NCBI RefSeq assembly: GCF_026213295.1
Contig: NC_079419.1
Coordinates: 9,207,791 to 9,271,790 of the forward strand
Direction of reading: 5' to 3'
DNA length: 64,000 nucleotides
Source of the DNA: Gadus chalcogrammus
Taxonomy: Eukaryota; Chordata; Actinopteri; Gadiformes; Gadidae
In this document: piece by piece, positions 25,301 through 39,120 of the stretch
How positions within the stretch are numbered: the first letter of the stretch is position 1
How the letters are laid out: every line of letters starts with the position of its first letter
Notes under the pieces: generated by a model
The model's database searches: none
What the model saw: only the letters and a program-made list of their open reading frames with translations
Told to the model about the DNA's origin: nothing
Made by a program: the position numbers and the translations under genes

Positions 25301-26799
25301 CGGACTAAAGGCTGTGGCTGACCTTCACCGTGGTCCTCTTGGACATTCACTCTTAATCTTTGTTCACGGGGGAAAAAACAGTTTCTGTCTCTTTAAATCC
25401 ATGTATATAGGAGGTTGCCCATCCCCCACGTTTGCCCCTTTCAAGCCCCCCACCCCATCCCCCGCAACCATTACGCACACATATACGCCTGAGTGCGCGC
25501 GCACATGGTACACGCATAACACCGACGTGAGTTTTCATGGCGCGATGCCGTCCTCCATACGTTTGTGAGAAGGTGCGTGAAGAGACAAGCATCTCTTCCG
25601 GGCGGATTATCAGAGAAGCGCTCTTCCTTAACCCGCACTAAAGAAACGGGGGAAACGCGCTCCGCGGATGTCTCACGCTCCATTGAGCCCGAGATGGCGT
25701 TTCTGATATCCCCCTAGTCACATGATCCGGGGGGACTTTTACTACTAGTCCTAGATCATTCCTGACACCCCTCCCCCCTGTCACTTTACCGAGGCTTATA
25801 CCACAACACAGGCTGTGTATGGGCAGCTTGTTATACATTCTGCTTCTGATCCATACACCATAAAGCCATTGTGCTGGATTTATTTTTAGCTCACAGCACA
25901 CGGGTGAATTTCTACAGAAAGACCACCAGAATGACAGCCATAACCGAACAACTTCCATTGAGGGGGCGTGCGAGTAGGTTTTCCCAACTCTCCCGGTAAT
26001 AAAAAGTAAAATCTGAATAGCCTACGTTTGGGGAAAACACACAATAAAAAAAAACTCCACACATGTTCAATTCCACGAGGTACCAAATAACCGAGGCTCG
26101 GACCTGTGTTAATATCAAACTCGATGTTGGATAATGTCCACGTCCTGGACGACACCGTAGATCCCTACATTTGAAATGTACAATTCATCAATTACGAATG
26201 ACTAAACACGACGGTATTTGGAAATCGCCGACTTCGTGGCGTTACTACAAACAAGAACACAGGGCTGGGATGTAGGAGGCTATAGGGTTTCAAGATGTTG
26301 ATGCAGCTGCTGCCATCTATTACAGCCACCGTTTTAAAAAAGACAGGGCGAAAGCAACAGTTCGGATAATAGTGTTTCGTTAGCCCAGTGGGCCAGGGGA
26401 TCATGCATGTTGATCGGTGTATGAGTTTAAAACTCAGGCAGCGTCCAAAACTGCACGGGTAACATATTCACGCTTTATGTAACGCAAACAAATACACGAG
26501 AGGGAGAGAGAGACAATGAATTTGGACAACATTAACACATAGTTAGATGACGGGGGCAATTAGTCAATAAAACACAGCGGTTAAAGTTTGAGCACACACG
26601 AACAAAAAAACAACCACACAATGTCCCCATTGTGAAACAGACCCGTGAAATAAAAACAGAGCGGCGGACATTGAAGTTTGTTCGGGGGTGGGGGGGGGAA
26701 AGGCTCGAAGCTATGAGACCATTTCAGCCGCAACAAAAGAAGCTTACCTGCACATAAAGTTCCCAGAAGAAGTGAACAAGTCAGCCATGAAAACGACAT
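16367..26799 (-). CDS. acvr2b: Activin receptor type IIB, complete, 11 coding exons
   Basis: Type II serine/threonine kinase receptor for activins, myostatin/GDF11 and some BMPs; it phosphorylates type I receptors at the plasma membrane. Coding exons in transcript order: 26799-26748, 24386-24179, 23245-23130, 21770-21619, 21419-21276, 21145-21002, 20509-20361, 19860-19746, 18828-18690, 17887-17757, 16561-16367. All introns are GT-AG and the total of 1,545 nt gives 514 aa, against 512 in human. Residues 1-17 are a signal peptide. The ectodomain has ten cysteines including a CCC triplet and two N-glycosylation sites (NQS, NSS). A membrane segment lies at about 135-158. The kinase shows GRFGCV, catalytic Lys219 (VAVKIF), HRD 321-323 and DFG 341-343. 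The SGTTSD...LPPKESS tail favours ACVR2B over ACVR2A. The exon 2 donor is weak (GTCGGC). CT-rich repeats abut four acceptors. Confidence 0.97.
16574..17075. repeat. Degenerate GAGAGTGAGTCA minisatellite in last acvr2b intron
   Basis: Begins with (GA)n at about 16575-16594, continues as GAGAGTGAG/TCAGAGAG higher-order units to about 16920, and then as irregular GAGT/GATGTGA units. In acvr2b sense it is CT-rich and ends about 13 bases before the final acceptor at 16562. Confidence 0.93.
18860..19195. mobile_element. Possible non-autonomous DNA transposon (MITE-like)
   Basis: The right end is a tract of a kind I recall as dispersed in fish genomes, ending TGGCAATAGCCAGGCTAC. It contains a 9-bp hairpin, CCAGACCAA (19137-19145) with TTGGTCTGG (19166-19174). 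The left end GTAGCC..GCTCATTCTGCTGGC near 18876-18900 is only loosely complementary to the right end. It lies in the acvr2b intron between 18829 and 19745. No transposase is present, and the left boundary and target-site duplication are uncertain. Confidence 0.4.
20293..20306. repeat. G homopolymer, 14 bases
   Basis: Run of G inside the acvr2b intron, about 55 bases downstream (minus sense) of the exon ending at 20361. Confidence 0.95.
21771..21845. repeat. GA-rich array abutting the acvr2b transmembrane exon
   Basis: GGGGGGAGAGAG-type sequence begins at the exon edge. On the acvr2b strand it reads as an almost pure CT tract of about 73 nt running into the acceptor CCCCCCAG at 21771. Confidence 0.95.
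23246..23287. repeat. GA-rich array abutting acvr2b exon 3
   Basis: On the acvr2b strand this is a CT-rich tract of about 40 nt, including a C run, directly before the acceptor CCGCAG at 23246. Confidence 0.9.
24387..24645. repeat. GA-rich array abutting acvr2b exon 2
   Basis: About 260 bases of GAGA, GAAGGGACAG and related units. In acvr2b sense this is a CT-rich tract directly upstream of the acceptor CTCTCAG at 24387. Long Ser-Leu or Glu-Arg frames here are repeat translations. Confidence 0.95.
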
Positions 26800-27160
26800 G
26801 TTATGTTTTAAATACACGACTCGGGTTTTTCTCTCTTTTTTCCGTCGCGAACATTAAAACTCGGGTGGTCCAAACATGAGTTACGCGGATAAAAAAAAAC
26901 GACCACAGGCCTCCACGGTCCTCCCGGTAGCCACAGAGCGTGTCAATAGCCGCGGTGCAACAATGTTGCAAGAAAAGACGGAGGCGAACGATTCGCAACG
27001 AGGGCAGCGACTCCCTCGATGTGTGCGCCGCTTCGCATCGGAATTACATCCACGTTCGGATGACGGTCTCTTTCACGATCTGCGACGAAACCCGACGGCG
27101 CTTCTTGAGGTTGTTTAGTTGGAATAGTAGCACCACTGCGTCGGCGTCGGGAGGTCGGTT
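26800..27160 (-). promoter_or_regulatory. acvr2b: CpG-rich 5' flank / 5' UTR of acvr2b
   Basis: Immediately upstream of the ATG on the minus strand. The segment from about 26930 to 27160 is visibly enriched in CG dinucleotides relative to the flanks, as expected for a CpG-island promoter. No TATA box stands out and the start site is not determined. Confidence 0.5.
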
Positions 27161-27496
27161 GGGGTTTACATGCATGTTACTGATCTGTGTCCAAAATGGC
27201 TTCTAAATGGGGAATGGGCTGCAAACAGGGAAACCCGGATGTGTAAACACAAAGAGGGGAATTGAGGCAGCTGGAGTGACCTTACCACCACACCGGCGAT
27301 GCATTCATGAAATGATCGCCTTATTTCGCTCTCACCATTCAATTGAATCGCAAGGAATAGGAGCATGTTTATGGAACTAGCGTTTTGATTGCGCCACAGA
27401 ACTACTACTTTCACTAGTCAAAGTGGGCATTAAGCCACGTCTGGGATCCTGCAAATTCCGAACTGTTTTCATACACATTTCTATGGTGTTCGTGTG

Positions 27497-27593
<97 letters not shown>

Positions 27594-28930
27594 CGAGAGA
27601 GAGAAAGCGTATAGACAATTTGAGAACTACTGATTATTTTTGTTATAGTAAGATGATAACATATTATATAATTTGTTATCATCTTAATAAACTATATATA
27701 TATATAGTTCATATTTTTATATGACATATGTATTATTATATTATAAAATATTTAGCCTAGTTCCCTTTCCATTCAAAGAACCAGGCTGTTGTCATTGAGG
27801 AATATCATCCATGGTGGAGGAATATTTATCGCCATTAGGCCTTACTTCCAGAGTCTCTCGTGTCTAGACTAATGGAAAGTTGGTGACACAAGGCACACAC
27901 ACACACATGCGAAGCAAATGGCTGAGGAATAAGGTTAGCCAGGTAATCGCTCTTAAACTAGTACCGCGGAGTGTAACACAAGACAAAGCATTTCCTCATT
28001 ATCTCTATCCTATATTGACCCTGTAATTCAATATAAGCCATCAGGGAAACAGTGCACGGACAGATGTGTTATTGTCATGACACATGGAGGAAAAATGATT
28101 GCATATGCAGGTCAAGGTTCAGCAGTCCAAGTAACAACGTGTGATTCTTAGACAATGGCAAATTATAAGTAATTGTAAGTAAGTAAGTAATTCGATAAAC
28201 TTTCATTCGAATTATACCTAGGCTAGGCCTGTATATGGTAGGAAATGTGCTTCTCTTCTGAGCATACTAATTGGTTAGTAAACAGCAGATATAAAAGGCT
28301 GCTGAACTAAGGATTGCATCCTCATTACAACAGGCTTGTTGTACAAGGCTAACAACTTGTCTCACAGGAGGGAACCACGGTCAATGGCTCATTGGAAACA
28401 CTTACAGTATACCTCCTCTCTATGATCGTGTTTATATCTGCCTAAGTATACATACGCGCATCCACCTCGGGAAATGTTTCCTGTTTATGCGTGTGCGTGT
28501 TATTGCCATCCAAACACTCTGCTGTCATCATATTTCAAACCCCGGCTGAGCAGACCTCTTAGTAAAATAGATAAATGACACTAGATGGTAGCAGTGTTCT
28601 CCAGGGCGTGTTAAAACCCACCTGTGCAATACCTCACCCCCTCATTCTCCTTCTGAATTTATGAATTCTGTATGGAGAAATATACAGAAACAGAGCAAAG
28701 TTGTCTCCACTCATTTTTTACATATTGATGCCAAAAAGCTGGCAGAATGTTTTTGCTTCTTGATATTACCTTTGTTATTTAGATTTCCCTGTTGCATTCC
28801 ATCTGTGTCACACATGTATCTGTACATCTATCCTGCTAGCCCATCTGCTTTTCTCACAAAGAAATTGTAGCACTACTTTTCCCTAACCTTCATATTCCTT
28901 CATTTTTACAAAGCCTTGTGATACTCTCTT
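27161..28930. other. Intergenic region between acvr2b and crygn
   Basis: No coding signal. It contains a (GT)n/(GA)n array at 27500-27605, an exact inverted repeat at 27649-27686 followed by a short TATATA run, a small AAGT repeat near 28168-28192, and otherwise AT-rich unique sequence. Confidence 0.6.
27500..27605. repeat. (GT)n followed by GA-rich repeat
   Basis: Uninterrupted GT for about 88 bases, then gagagagcgagagagagaaag. It lies about 700 bases upstream of the acvr2b start codon. Confidence 0.97.
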
Positions 28931-28938
28931 TTACATCG

Positions 28939-28944
28939 TTTATT
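28939..28944 (-). other. crygn: Polyadenylation signal of crygn
   Basis: TTTATT on the plus strand reads AATAAA in crygn sense, about 110 bases past the stop codon, giving a short 3' UTR typical of crystallins. Confidence 0.55.
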
Positions 28945-29054
28945 ATATCAAAGTATATACAACAGTATTGTATGGTCTAATTATGCTGGCAGAGGGTACC
29001 CGTGGGGCTATGCATTCCCCGGGGTCATCACCGCTCCTATAGTGGTTTGAGGGT

Positions 29055-30643
29055 TTAGAAGTTGTTGGCCACCCTGCGGATGGACTTGATGTTGGGGTTC
29101 TGGGCCTGCCACTGCATGTGGCTGCAGTAGTCTCCTCTCTCCACCACGTACATGCGGCCGCGGTAGTTGGGCTCTTCGTACAGCACCCAGCTGGTGAACA
29201 GGAGGGAGAGACAGCAGTGTTAAAACATGTACTCTTTTAAACCGTGTGACAAAAATATATAAATGGTGTTCTTGTTTTTGTATCTCTCTAATTCCTCCTG
29301 ATTCTACTACTGTCCTGTACTTTCAGCTTTGACGCCACGAATTCCCCATCTGGGATTAATAAAGTATGTTATGTCTCATCTAAAGAGTGACCAAACACTG
29401 AAATTAAACCTCGGTCTTGGTCTCTCTGGGGAATAAAGGTTATTGCATTCTGTTATATATATGACCAAGGACATCTCAAACCAAAACCTGGTGAAATAAT
29501 TCAGCGTGAAGAAAATAACTAGAACATTGAAAAGCATAGCCAGCCAGAGCACTGTAAAGAACGGACCCCCTCCCAGAACGAATGGTGCTATATTGGTGTC
29601 TAGTGGACTATTGCTGTGGGGACACGTACGCTCCGTCTCCGTAGGCCTTGAGGGAGTTGACGCAGTTCTTGACCATGCCCTGACCCTGCAGGAAGGGGCA
29701 GTCCTGGCACAGCTCCACGAATTGGCCGGCAAAGTTGGGCTCCTCAAACAGCTCGATCCTATAGTGCTCTCCGTGCTGGGAAAAACAGGGGAAAACAAAC
29801 GGTTCCATCAAGACGCCATTCACATCCATTTCATTTCCCCACACACCTGTATGTTTGCGAAGCTGAAGGTTTGACACATTAAGCCATTCGAGGCGTCAGT
29901 GAGCGAATCGGGCGACGGCCATTAGGCCGAGGTCTCTCTGTGGACGGGCCCCCAGGGGCCTTACCATACGGATGGGCCTGCAGGAGCCCAGGTGGTCGTT
30001 GTGGGCGTTCCAGCGCTGGAACTCGGGGTACTCGCCGCGCTCCAGGATGTACTGCTGGCCCTTGAAGTCGGGGTGGTCGTAGCACACGAAGGCGCCGCTC
30101 TCCACGCGGATGGAGTTCACCCTGTTCATGAAGCCGCGGTCCTGGAAGTTGTCACAGTCGCCAAAGACGTCCAGCTGTCTCCCGGTGAAACATTTCCCCT
30201 CGTAGAACACCACCTAGAGCGGGAGCGGTGGAGCGGTTTTAGTGTCAGGGATGGACAATGGCAGGATCAGACTGTAAAACCAGTAAAATCTGTTGTAGCG
30301 TGAGTTGGTTGATAGTCAGAGGGGTTGACTCCAGTTTAGGGGCTAGTTTATGTTTTTCTCTTGTTAGTTACGATCGCTTTACAGTGAATGTCCAAATCTG
30401 AATTGATTAAAAAGTATTGACTTGTTGCTTGCTTTCTTGATCACTCTTTTTAAGTTGACAACTTTTTTGTTGTTGTTTGTTACTGTTGTTTCATAAAAGA
30501 AAACCTCTGATTTGTTGGTCGGTGCAAAACCAAAATGCATTATTGGTTTTGTTATTTTAGTGCCTTTCTATTTCAAGGGTCTTCACTATGATGGCTACTA
30601 CATTCAATGTTGTGGTACTCACCTTTCCAGAGTACTGCGACAT
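29055..30643 (-). CDS. crygn: Gamma-N crystallin, complete, 4 exons
   Basis: Soluble beta/gamma-crystallin of lens and retina, built from two double-Greek-key domains. Exons in transcript order: 30643-30623 (seven codons), 30213-29965, 29775-29630, 29190-29055; total 552 nt, 183 aa (human 182). All junctions are GT-AG and in frame. The first exon MSQYSGK matches the short human first exon in length. Exon 2 encodes the whole N-terminal domain with GDCDNFQDRGFMNRVNSI and SCRPIRM, both near-identical to CRYGN. Exons 3 and 4 split the C-terminal domain (HGEHYRIELFE; then WVLYEEPNYRGRMYVVERGD). A single-exon N-terminal domain with a two-exon C-terminal domain is the gamma/beta hybrid layout known for gamma-N. 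The tail is ANNF. Adjacency to rheb matches human 7q36. Which teleost paralogue it is cannot be decided here. Confidence 0.95.
29280..29380 (+). mobile_element. Fragment of a LINE 3' tail
   Basis: The string CCCCATCTGGGATTAATAAAG resembles the 3' end shared by many fish non-LTR retrotransposons. The fragment is truncated, carries no coding sequence, and sits in crygn intron 3. Confidence 0.5.
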
Positions 30644-30707
30644 TTTGACTAGGTGTTATTCCAAACTTGACCCAGAGTTTACAAGTGGACTCATTTGGAC
30701 CGCCTGA

Positions 30708-30827
30708 TATATACAGGTCAATAGAGTGTGCGCAGATATCGCGAGTCCCATCGCACAAAAGGTTCAACAATGAAGGGTTTAGACATTGTGCCACATGGAC
30801 AGTTTCCCTTAAATCTGCATGTGCTGA
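30708..30827 (-). promoter_or_regulatory. crygn: Putative crygn core promoter
   Basis: In crygn sense, TATATA lies at 30713-30708, about 65 bases upstream of the ATG, leaving a short leader. A TGCTGA half-site at 30822-30827 resembles the half-site of Maf response elements that drive crystallin genes. This is motif evidence only. Confidence 0.4.
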
Positions 30828-31019
30828 TAATGGGCTTTGGTGTGAGCACCACAATACAGCCCCAGATATTTTTGCTTTGATTTGGCTTTTGGGTTGTGGC
30901 AGTGTTGCTCAGTGGGGCTCAGATCGAGGCATGGGTCCAGATTGCTGTCAAATGTTTTATTTGTATTCGACAGATTGTATTGCATATTTGTTGTTCAGAT
31001 AGACATACATTTGGTAACT

Positions 31020-32230
31020 AGAGTTATAATACCAATAGTCTGATAATACTGTGAAAATGCTGTTATGAGAACTTGATGGAAAACTACAAATGCAGTTTAT
31101 ACCTGTATACTATTCGATAGTATTTAAACTTTTAAATATCATGAAAATCCCCGAAAAAGCATTGTAAAAGGATCTGTATAGCCGTGGGTATCTGTTGACA
31201 ATGTACTTATCGCCGGACCCCAGCAGAGTCGAGGCATACGAGACCACCCTCTGCTCTCACCAAGGAGACAAGGAAAGAACTTTCATCCCTGAACCACACT
31301 CTATTGTGACTCCATTGAGTGCACAGAGACCTTGAACTGAAGCTATGCAAGTGATTGAGTTTAAAGTGGCACGTTATTACAACAAACCCCCTCTATATCT
31401 AAATCCAACATTGGAAACGACTTTGGAAAAACTGTGAACGTTCCCTTTAACGTCTTGGCAGGAGAAACACTATCAGCAGGAGTCCTGGCTGGAACTTCAA
31501 ACAACTACCAGCCCCTTTACCCCAGCTCCCCCACCAAGTTAGCCCTGTTCCAAGAATGAAAGCCTGGGCAGGTGGGGCAGGACGTGGGCCAGACAGGGGT
31601 TGGAGAGCATAAATCAATAACTAAACCTGCTCCCATGAATGACTCCCGCTCGTTCACCCCTGATCCCTTTGGCCGAGATTGGCAGATTAACACTTCACAA
31701 CAGCTGTACTGTCTGGCCACACCCGACTTGAGACATGTCCGTTGAACTACACTTCCAGTATATGTCACACATGAGACACTACACATATTAGTACAATAAT
31801 GCGATGTAGAATTTACACAGACTTGCCCCAAATCTATGGGGGCAAGTCTATTCATGGCTCGGATTCAATGTTTCAATCGGTCAGTAGTGTAGGGCTGTGA
31901 GTGATGGGAATGACTGAGCTTAAGTCCTGTACGTGAAGCAGGGCCCACCTACAGCAAACATACCTTTCACCCTGACTCTCTGTGTATTAAGGCTTTTTGT
32001 GCCAGGGTGATTAATTTCAGTCCTTTATACCGTTGAGTGACAAGTCTGTGCGTTAATATGCATAGCCAAGCTTTAAAAGATATAGGTTTATGAACAAAAG
32101 GTGGCAGCCTGTTTGCATAATATACGAGCGTATTAACAGCGGAGACGTCACTGGCTCCAGACTAACTTAGTGTACACACTGTAACCAGGAGCGGTGCTTT
32201 TACAACTGGTTTGGAGCCTTTCGCCGGAAA
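31020..32230. other. Intergenic region upstream of the Ly6-type gene
   Basis: Unique sequence with no convincing coding frame, long repeat or RNA gene. It separates the divergent crygn and Ly6 promoters. Confidence 0.5.
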
Positions 32231-32239
32231 TGAGGTTGG

Positions 32240-32299
32240 TATAAAGAGAGGGTGGATAGTCTGCTGTGACATCACATTCTGCTACTCTACAGCAAACAG
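32240..32299 (+). promoter_or_regulatory. TATA box and 5' UTR exon of the Ly6-type gene
   Basis: TATAAAG at 32240-32246. A start near 32270 would give a short leader exon ending AAACAG before a GTACGT donor at 32300. The matching acceptor (AAATCTAG) ends at 32761, 13 bases before the start codon. Confidence 0.55.
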
Positions 32300-32774
32300 G
32301 TACGTAGATATTCATGCGCAACGTTTTGTTGTCCTTGATTATATGGATGTGGGTTTTTGATTATTTCCTTTTGTTTGTATACTGAATTTGCAATGTGACC
32401 TTTGACGTGTTGAGTTTTTATGTTTTTACTTAAAATATCACTTTGAAGGTTTAGAAGAGAAAAAAAAATGCAATATGTTCATATAATCATCTTCATTGAT
32501 ATTTGTATTGACTTTTGGAGTGGCCGGTTTTACTGGCATTTTAAGCGAATTGAGTGCATGAGGGTTTGCTTGGGATATGGATATTTTTTATGCAAAGGGG
32601 AATTAGAGTAACAGTAGAATGAATATAAGATGAAGACTTCAGCTACTGTGTAGTCCAAAGGATCTGAATAACTTCAAGTATTCCCTAGTTAGAGTGAAAG
32701 AGCAGAGATGTTGTTAAGGGAGCACAAAAATCACTGATTGCTGCTTGTCTTTCAAATCTAGGTTGAACAGAACC

Positions 32775-34010
32775 ATGAAGTTCCTGGTGTTGTCCCTGGC
32801 TTTTGCCCTTGTTTTAACAACCGGTAAGTCGTCACTGATTCTCCACTGAGCAAACAGTGGTGGCTGAACACTGCTCTGCGCTGCTTGGCCTCTGGCCGGA
32901 ACAGCTCAGTGCCTTGCACACTTTGAACTCAAAATAGATAGTCTCTCGATCAGCAGCCTTAAATCAATGCTGCTAACATGTGATGAGAACAGGCCGGGCA
33001 AGCCACATGCCAAATTACTTCTCATACATACTTTGACCTTCGCAGGAACAGTGCAGGGAAGTAAGGTCCATAACTAACATGATATGCTTCATTGAGGACA
33101 TTGGGTAACAGATTTTATGGTTTTGATGAGAGGCCTACAGCCACCCAAACCATCAGTTGTAATGAAAAGCACTTACACTTTCTCAAATAAAGACATTCCA
33201 CGTGCAGTTAGTATACTGCTTATTGTCACGTAGATAAGAAAAATCAAAGGAAAAGAGTGAATTGGTCATGGTGATTTTACCAAACTTTCTCTGGATCTCT
33301 CTCCTTCACTCTGTCTGTCTGTCTGTCTCTCTCGTCTCTTCTCGTCTCTCTCCCTCTCTCTCCCGGTGTTTAGGTAGCGCTCTGAACTGCCACCGCTGTG
33401 TGTCGCGGCGGGCGGGGGAGTCATGTGACCTGGTCGTGGAGTCCTGTAGGCCGGAGAAGGACGCCTGTGCGGCCGCCAAGTTCCTGAGAGCCCCACGTGA
33501 GTCCCCTCTCCCGACACAATACGCTTCTATTCACTTCATTTGATATGGTACAATATCACACTTAATAAAATAACCTTATTCCAACTCAGTCACATGTAAA
33601 TAGGTTGGTCAGGAATAAACACACGAGTAAAGCCTATTTTATATTTGGCTTCCTCTTTGTCTGTCCCTAGCCCTGAAATTCATTGGCTTTATTTCAAAGG
33701 TGAAATAGAATATATTACCTAATACATCTATACAAATAGATTACAACCGTTTTCTTTTGTCGTCAGGAGCAATACTACCGTTGGTTCTTCTTAGAATTAA
33801 CATTCCTCATTAAAACATAATGAAAATGTTTTTCAAGATTGTAAGATAAACGATAAAACCAATTTTACTTAATCTGGATGCATGTTTCTTTTATTTCATT
33901 CAGATGGCCAGTACCAGAAATGCATGGCTATGAGCGACTGTGAGATGCTGAAGATGAACTCCTACATCGACATAAAGTGTTGTGCCGACCACATGTGCAA
34001 CACGTTCTAG
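32775..34010 (+). CDS. Small secreted Ly6/uPAR-domain protein, complete
   Basis: Four coding exons: 32775-32823, 33046-33060, 33374-33496, 33904-34010. They total 294 nt, 97 aa, with GT-AG junctions in frame. Residues 1 to about 21 form a hydrophobic signal peptide (MKFLVLSLAFALVL). The mature part has ten cysteines: NCHRC near the N-terminus (C27, C30) and CCADHMCN at the end (C94 last), the signature of a three-finger Ly6/uPAR domain. The protein stops three residues after that final cysteine, with no hydrophobic tail, so it should be secreted and not GPI-anchored, as in SLURP-type proteins. Ligand and family member cannot be named; fish have many fast-evolving Ly6 genes acting in immunity, neuronal receptor modulation or fertilisation. 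It has its own TATA box and polyadenylation signal and sits between crygn and rheb, where I know of no human counterpart. Exon 2 is only 15 nt and its skipping keeps the frame. Confidence 0.85.
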
Positions 34011-34152
34011 AATGTGAATACTGTACGAAGCCCACCGTGCATTCTGCATTGAATTGTCCCTCGGAGCGACAAGACCCGGTGTGTGTAGCTGTTCTCTGGG
34101 GTACAGTAGACCTCCCCTCTTTTGTGTCTGTGTGAAGGTTGCTTTACCCTTT

Positions 34153-34158
34153 AATAAA
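34153..34158 (+). other. Polyadenylation signal of the Ly6-type gene
   Basis: AATAAA about 145 bases past the stop codon, followed by a genomic A run at about 34162-34172. That run could also mimic a poly(A) tail in cDNA priming. Confidence 0.75.
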
Positions 34159-34270
34159 TGCAAAAAAAAAAAAGAAAGATAGCTGTTTGTCGTCACAACT
34201 TCTGATCCCCAACCCCACTGGGATCGGAAGAACAAAAAAGTATATTGAGGCAACATTACATAACCACTTT

Positions 34271-35009
34271 TTGCTTTAATGAATACAATCAAAAACATTT
34301 GTACAACATTTTCAACGTTAGAAAATGGATGCAGAAGTTGTATTTTTTTGGCTGACAGTAACGGCTATGGAAACAAATGGAGGGGACAGGAGAGACGGTA
34401 TTGCGTTGAAATGAAGTAGAAAAAGGAGCTGTATAGTTGGAGGAAAAAACAGCTTTTTTTTTTCGTGTAGCAGAAGAAAATGTTTTGGCTATACTCTTCC
34501 TTCCTTAAGGTCCGTTATTGTTACTTTCGTAGCTCGTTATAAACAGTTATCCTCTAAGCATATTAGCCTGAATAAGAGCTTCATATTGAACCAAACAATG
34601 TATGAAAATCACTCCACTGTTGTCCAGCATTCCCCCAAACATTTCTTTCTGGTACACACATGAAGTTCTGCGTTTGCATCAGTGCCAGAGAGTGGTGGAT
34701 TGTGGTTAAAAAATAATAATCGACTCATCCTTGAAAAAATTTAATAAATAAACAATATCAAAATTAGGGGCAAAGAAAATACTGATAAATAACAGCGTAA
34801 ATCAGAGCCATAAAAAGGGAGTATCTTGATATCTAGGACCCTGGACGGGGAGGAGTGGTGTATGGGTTGGATCAGCTGAGGTGGGGGGGGGGGGGGGGGG
34901 GGGGGAGTGGTGTATGGGTGGAGTCAGCTGAGGTGTAGGAGAACTGGCAGCTAGCCTTCAAGTAACGGGATATCCCAGTGCAGTGTCCTGTGTGTTGATT
35001 GGCCGGCGT
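34271..35009 (-). other. rheb: Putative 3' UTR of rheb
   Basis: Sequence after the rheb stop codon in minus sense. ATTAAA-type signals occur at 34745-34740 and 34276-34271. It contains a 23-base G run (C run in the mRNA) at 34883-34905, flanked by two near-identical ~30-base copies of GGAGTGGTGTATGGGT..CAGCTGAGGT. If the distal signal is used, the rheb and Ly6 transcripts end within about 100 bases of each other, tail to tail. Confidence 0.45.
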
Positions 35010-38449
<3,440 letters not shown>

Positions 38450-38860
38450 ATCTCGTTCAGGTTATCGCATCTAGTCCTCGGGGTGTTCCGCAACCTCCAA
38501 CCGGAATGGCATCCACACAATCAAGAAGCACTGAGGAGATTCGACATGCAGAGCCCACACGATGGGAGTCGAAATCCGTATTCTTGTCGGTGATTCTGAT
38601 AAATGTTTGTTTGGACAACGGCGTAATTTATTATTTTTTTCGGCCAGAAAAAGCATGGGGTAGCCTATCTATAGATCTATTAAAACTGCGTCACTCCCCT
38701 TTGCAATGTAATGAATTAGTAATGAGTACTTTATTCTGATAGGTCATACGCGGGGGAAAGGCGGGTATTTTACTTAATTTAAAACCCTGATTGGATAAGC
38801 TGGCTGGCTGTCAAGTGAGAGCCGTCCGCATTCAAAAATAACCATTGGCCGGGACAGACA
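38450..38860 (-). promoter_or_regulatory. rheb: Putative rheb promoter and 5' UTR
   Basis: Upstream of the rheb ATG in minus sense. Two CCAAT boxes (ATTGG on the plus strand near 38793 and 38846) lie about 350-400 bases upstream of the start codon. No clear TATA box. Start site not determined. Confidence 0.4.
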
Positions 38861-39083
38861 CGATGACGCTCTGGGTGGACGGCGGTAATGTCATTCACAT
38901 GTTCAGGTCAGCAGGGAACCCTACTCCTACTCATCAGGAAAATGTCCCAAATAGTTGAATGCTAATAGTATTTGTATAGACCAAAAAAAAAAGCTTCAAA
39001 ATGTATTCACTAAATAGACTACAAGCATCAATTTAGATAGATGGTTCTAGTAGCCATTCATTCGTATAGGCTGAACATAAACA

Positions 39084-39120
39084 CCTGTAGTAATGTCATC
39101 TTCTTTGACATTACTACAGG
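39084..39120. repeat. Exact 15-bp inverted repeat (hairpin)
   Basis: Left arm CCTGTAGTAATGTCA (39084-39098), 7-base spacer TCTTCTT, right arm TGACATTACTACAGG (39106-39120). The arms are perfectly complementary. Confidence 0.95.

Noticed and set aside
34162..34172. Genomic A run after the Ly6 polyadenylation signal, as a sign of a processed pseudogene
   Set aside because: The Ly6 gene has three coding introns with consensus splice sites and a TATA box, so it is not retro-copied.
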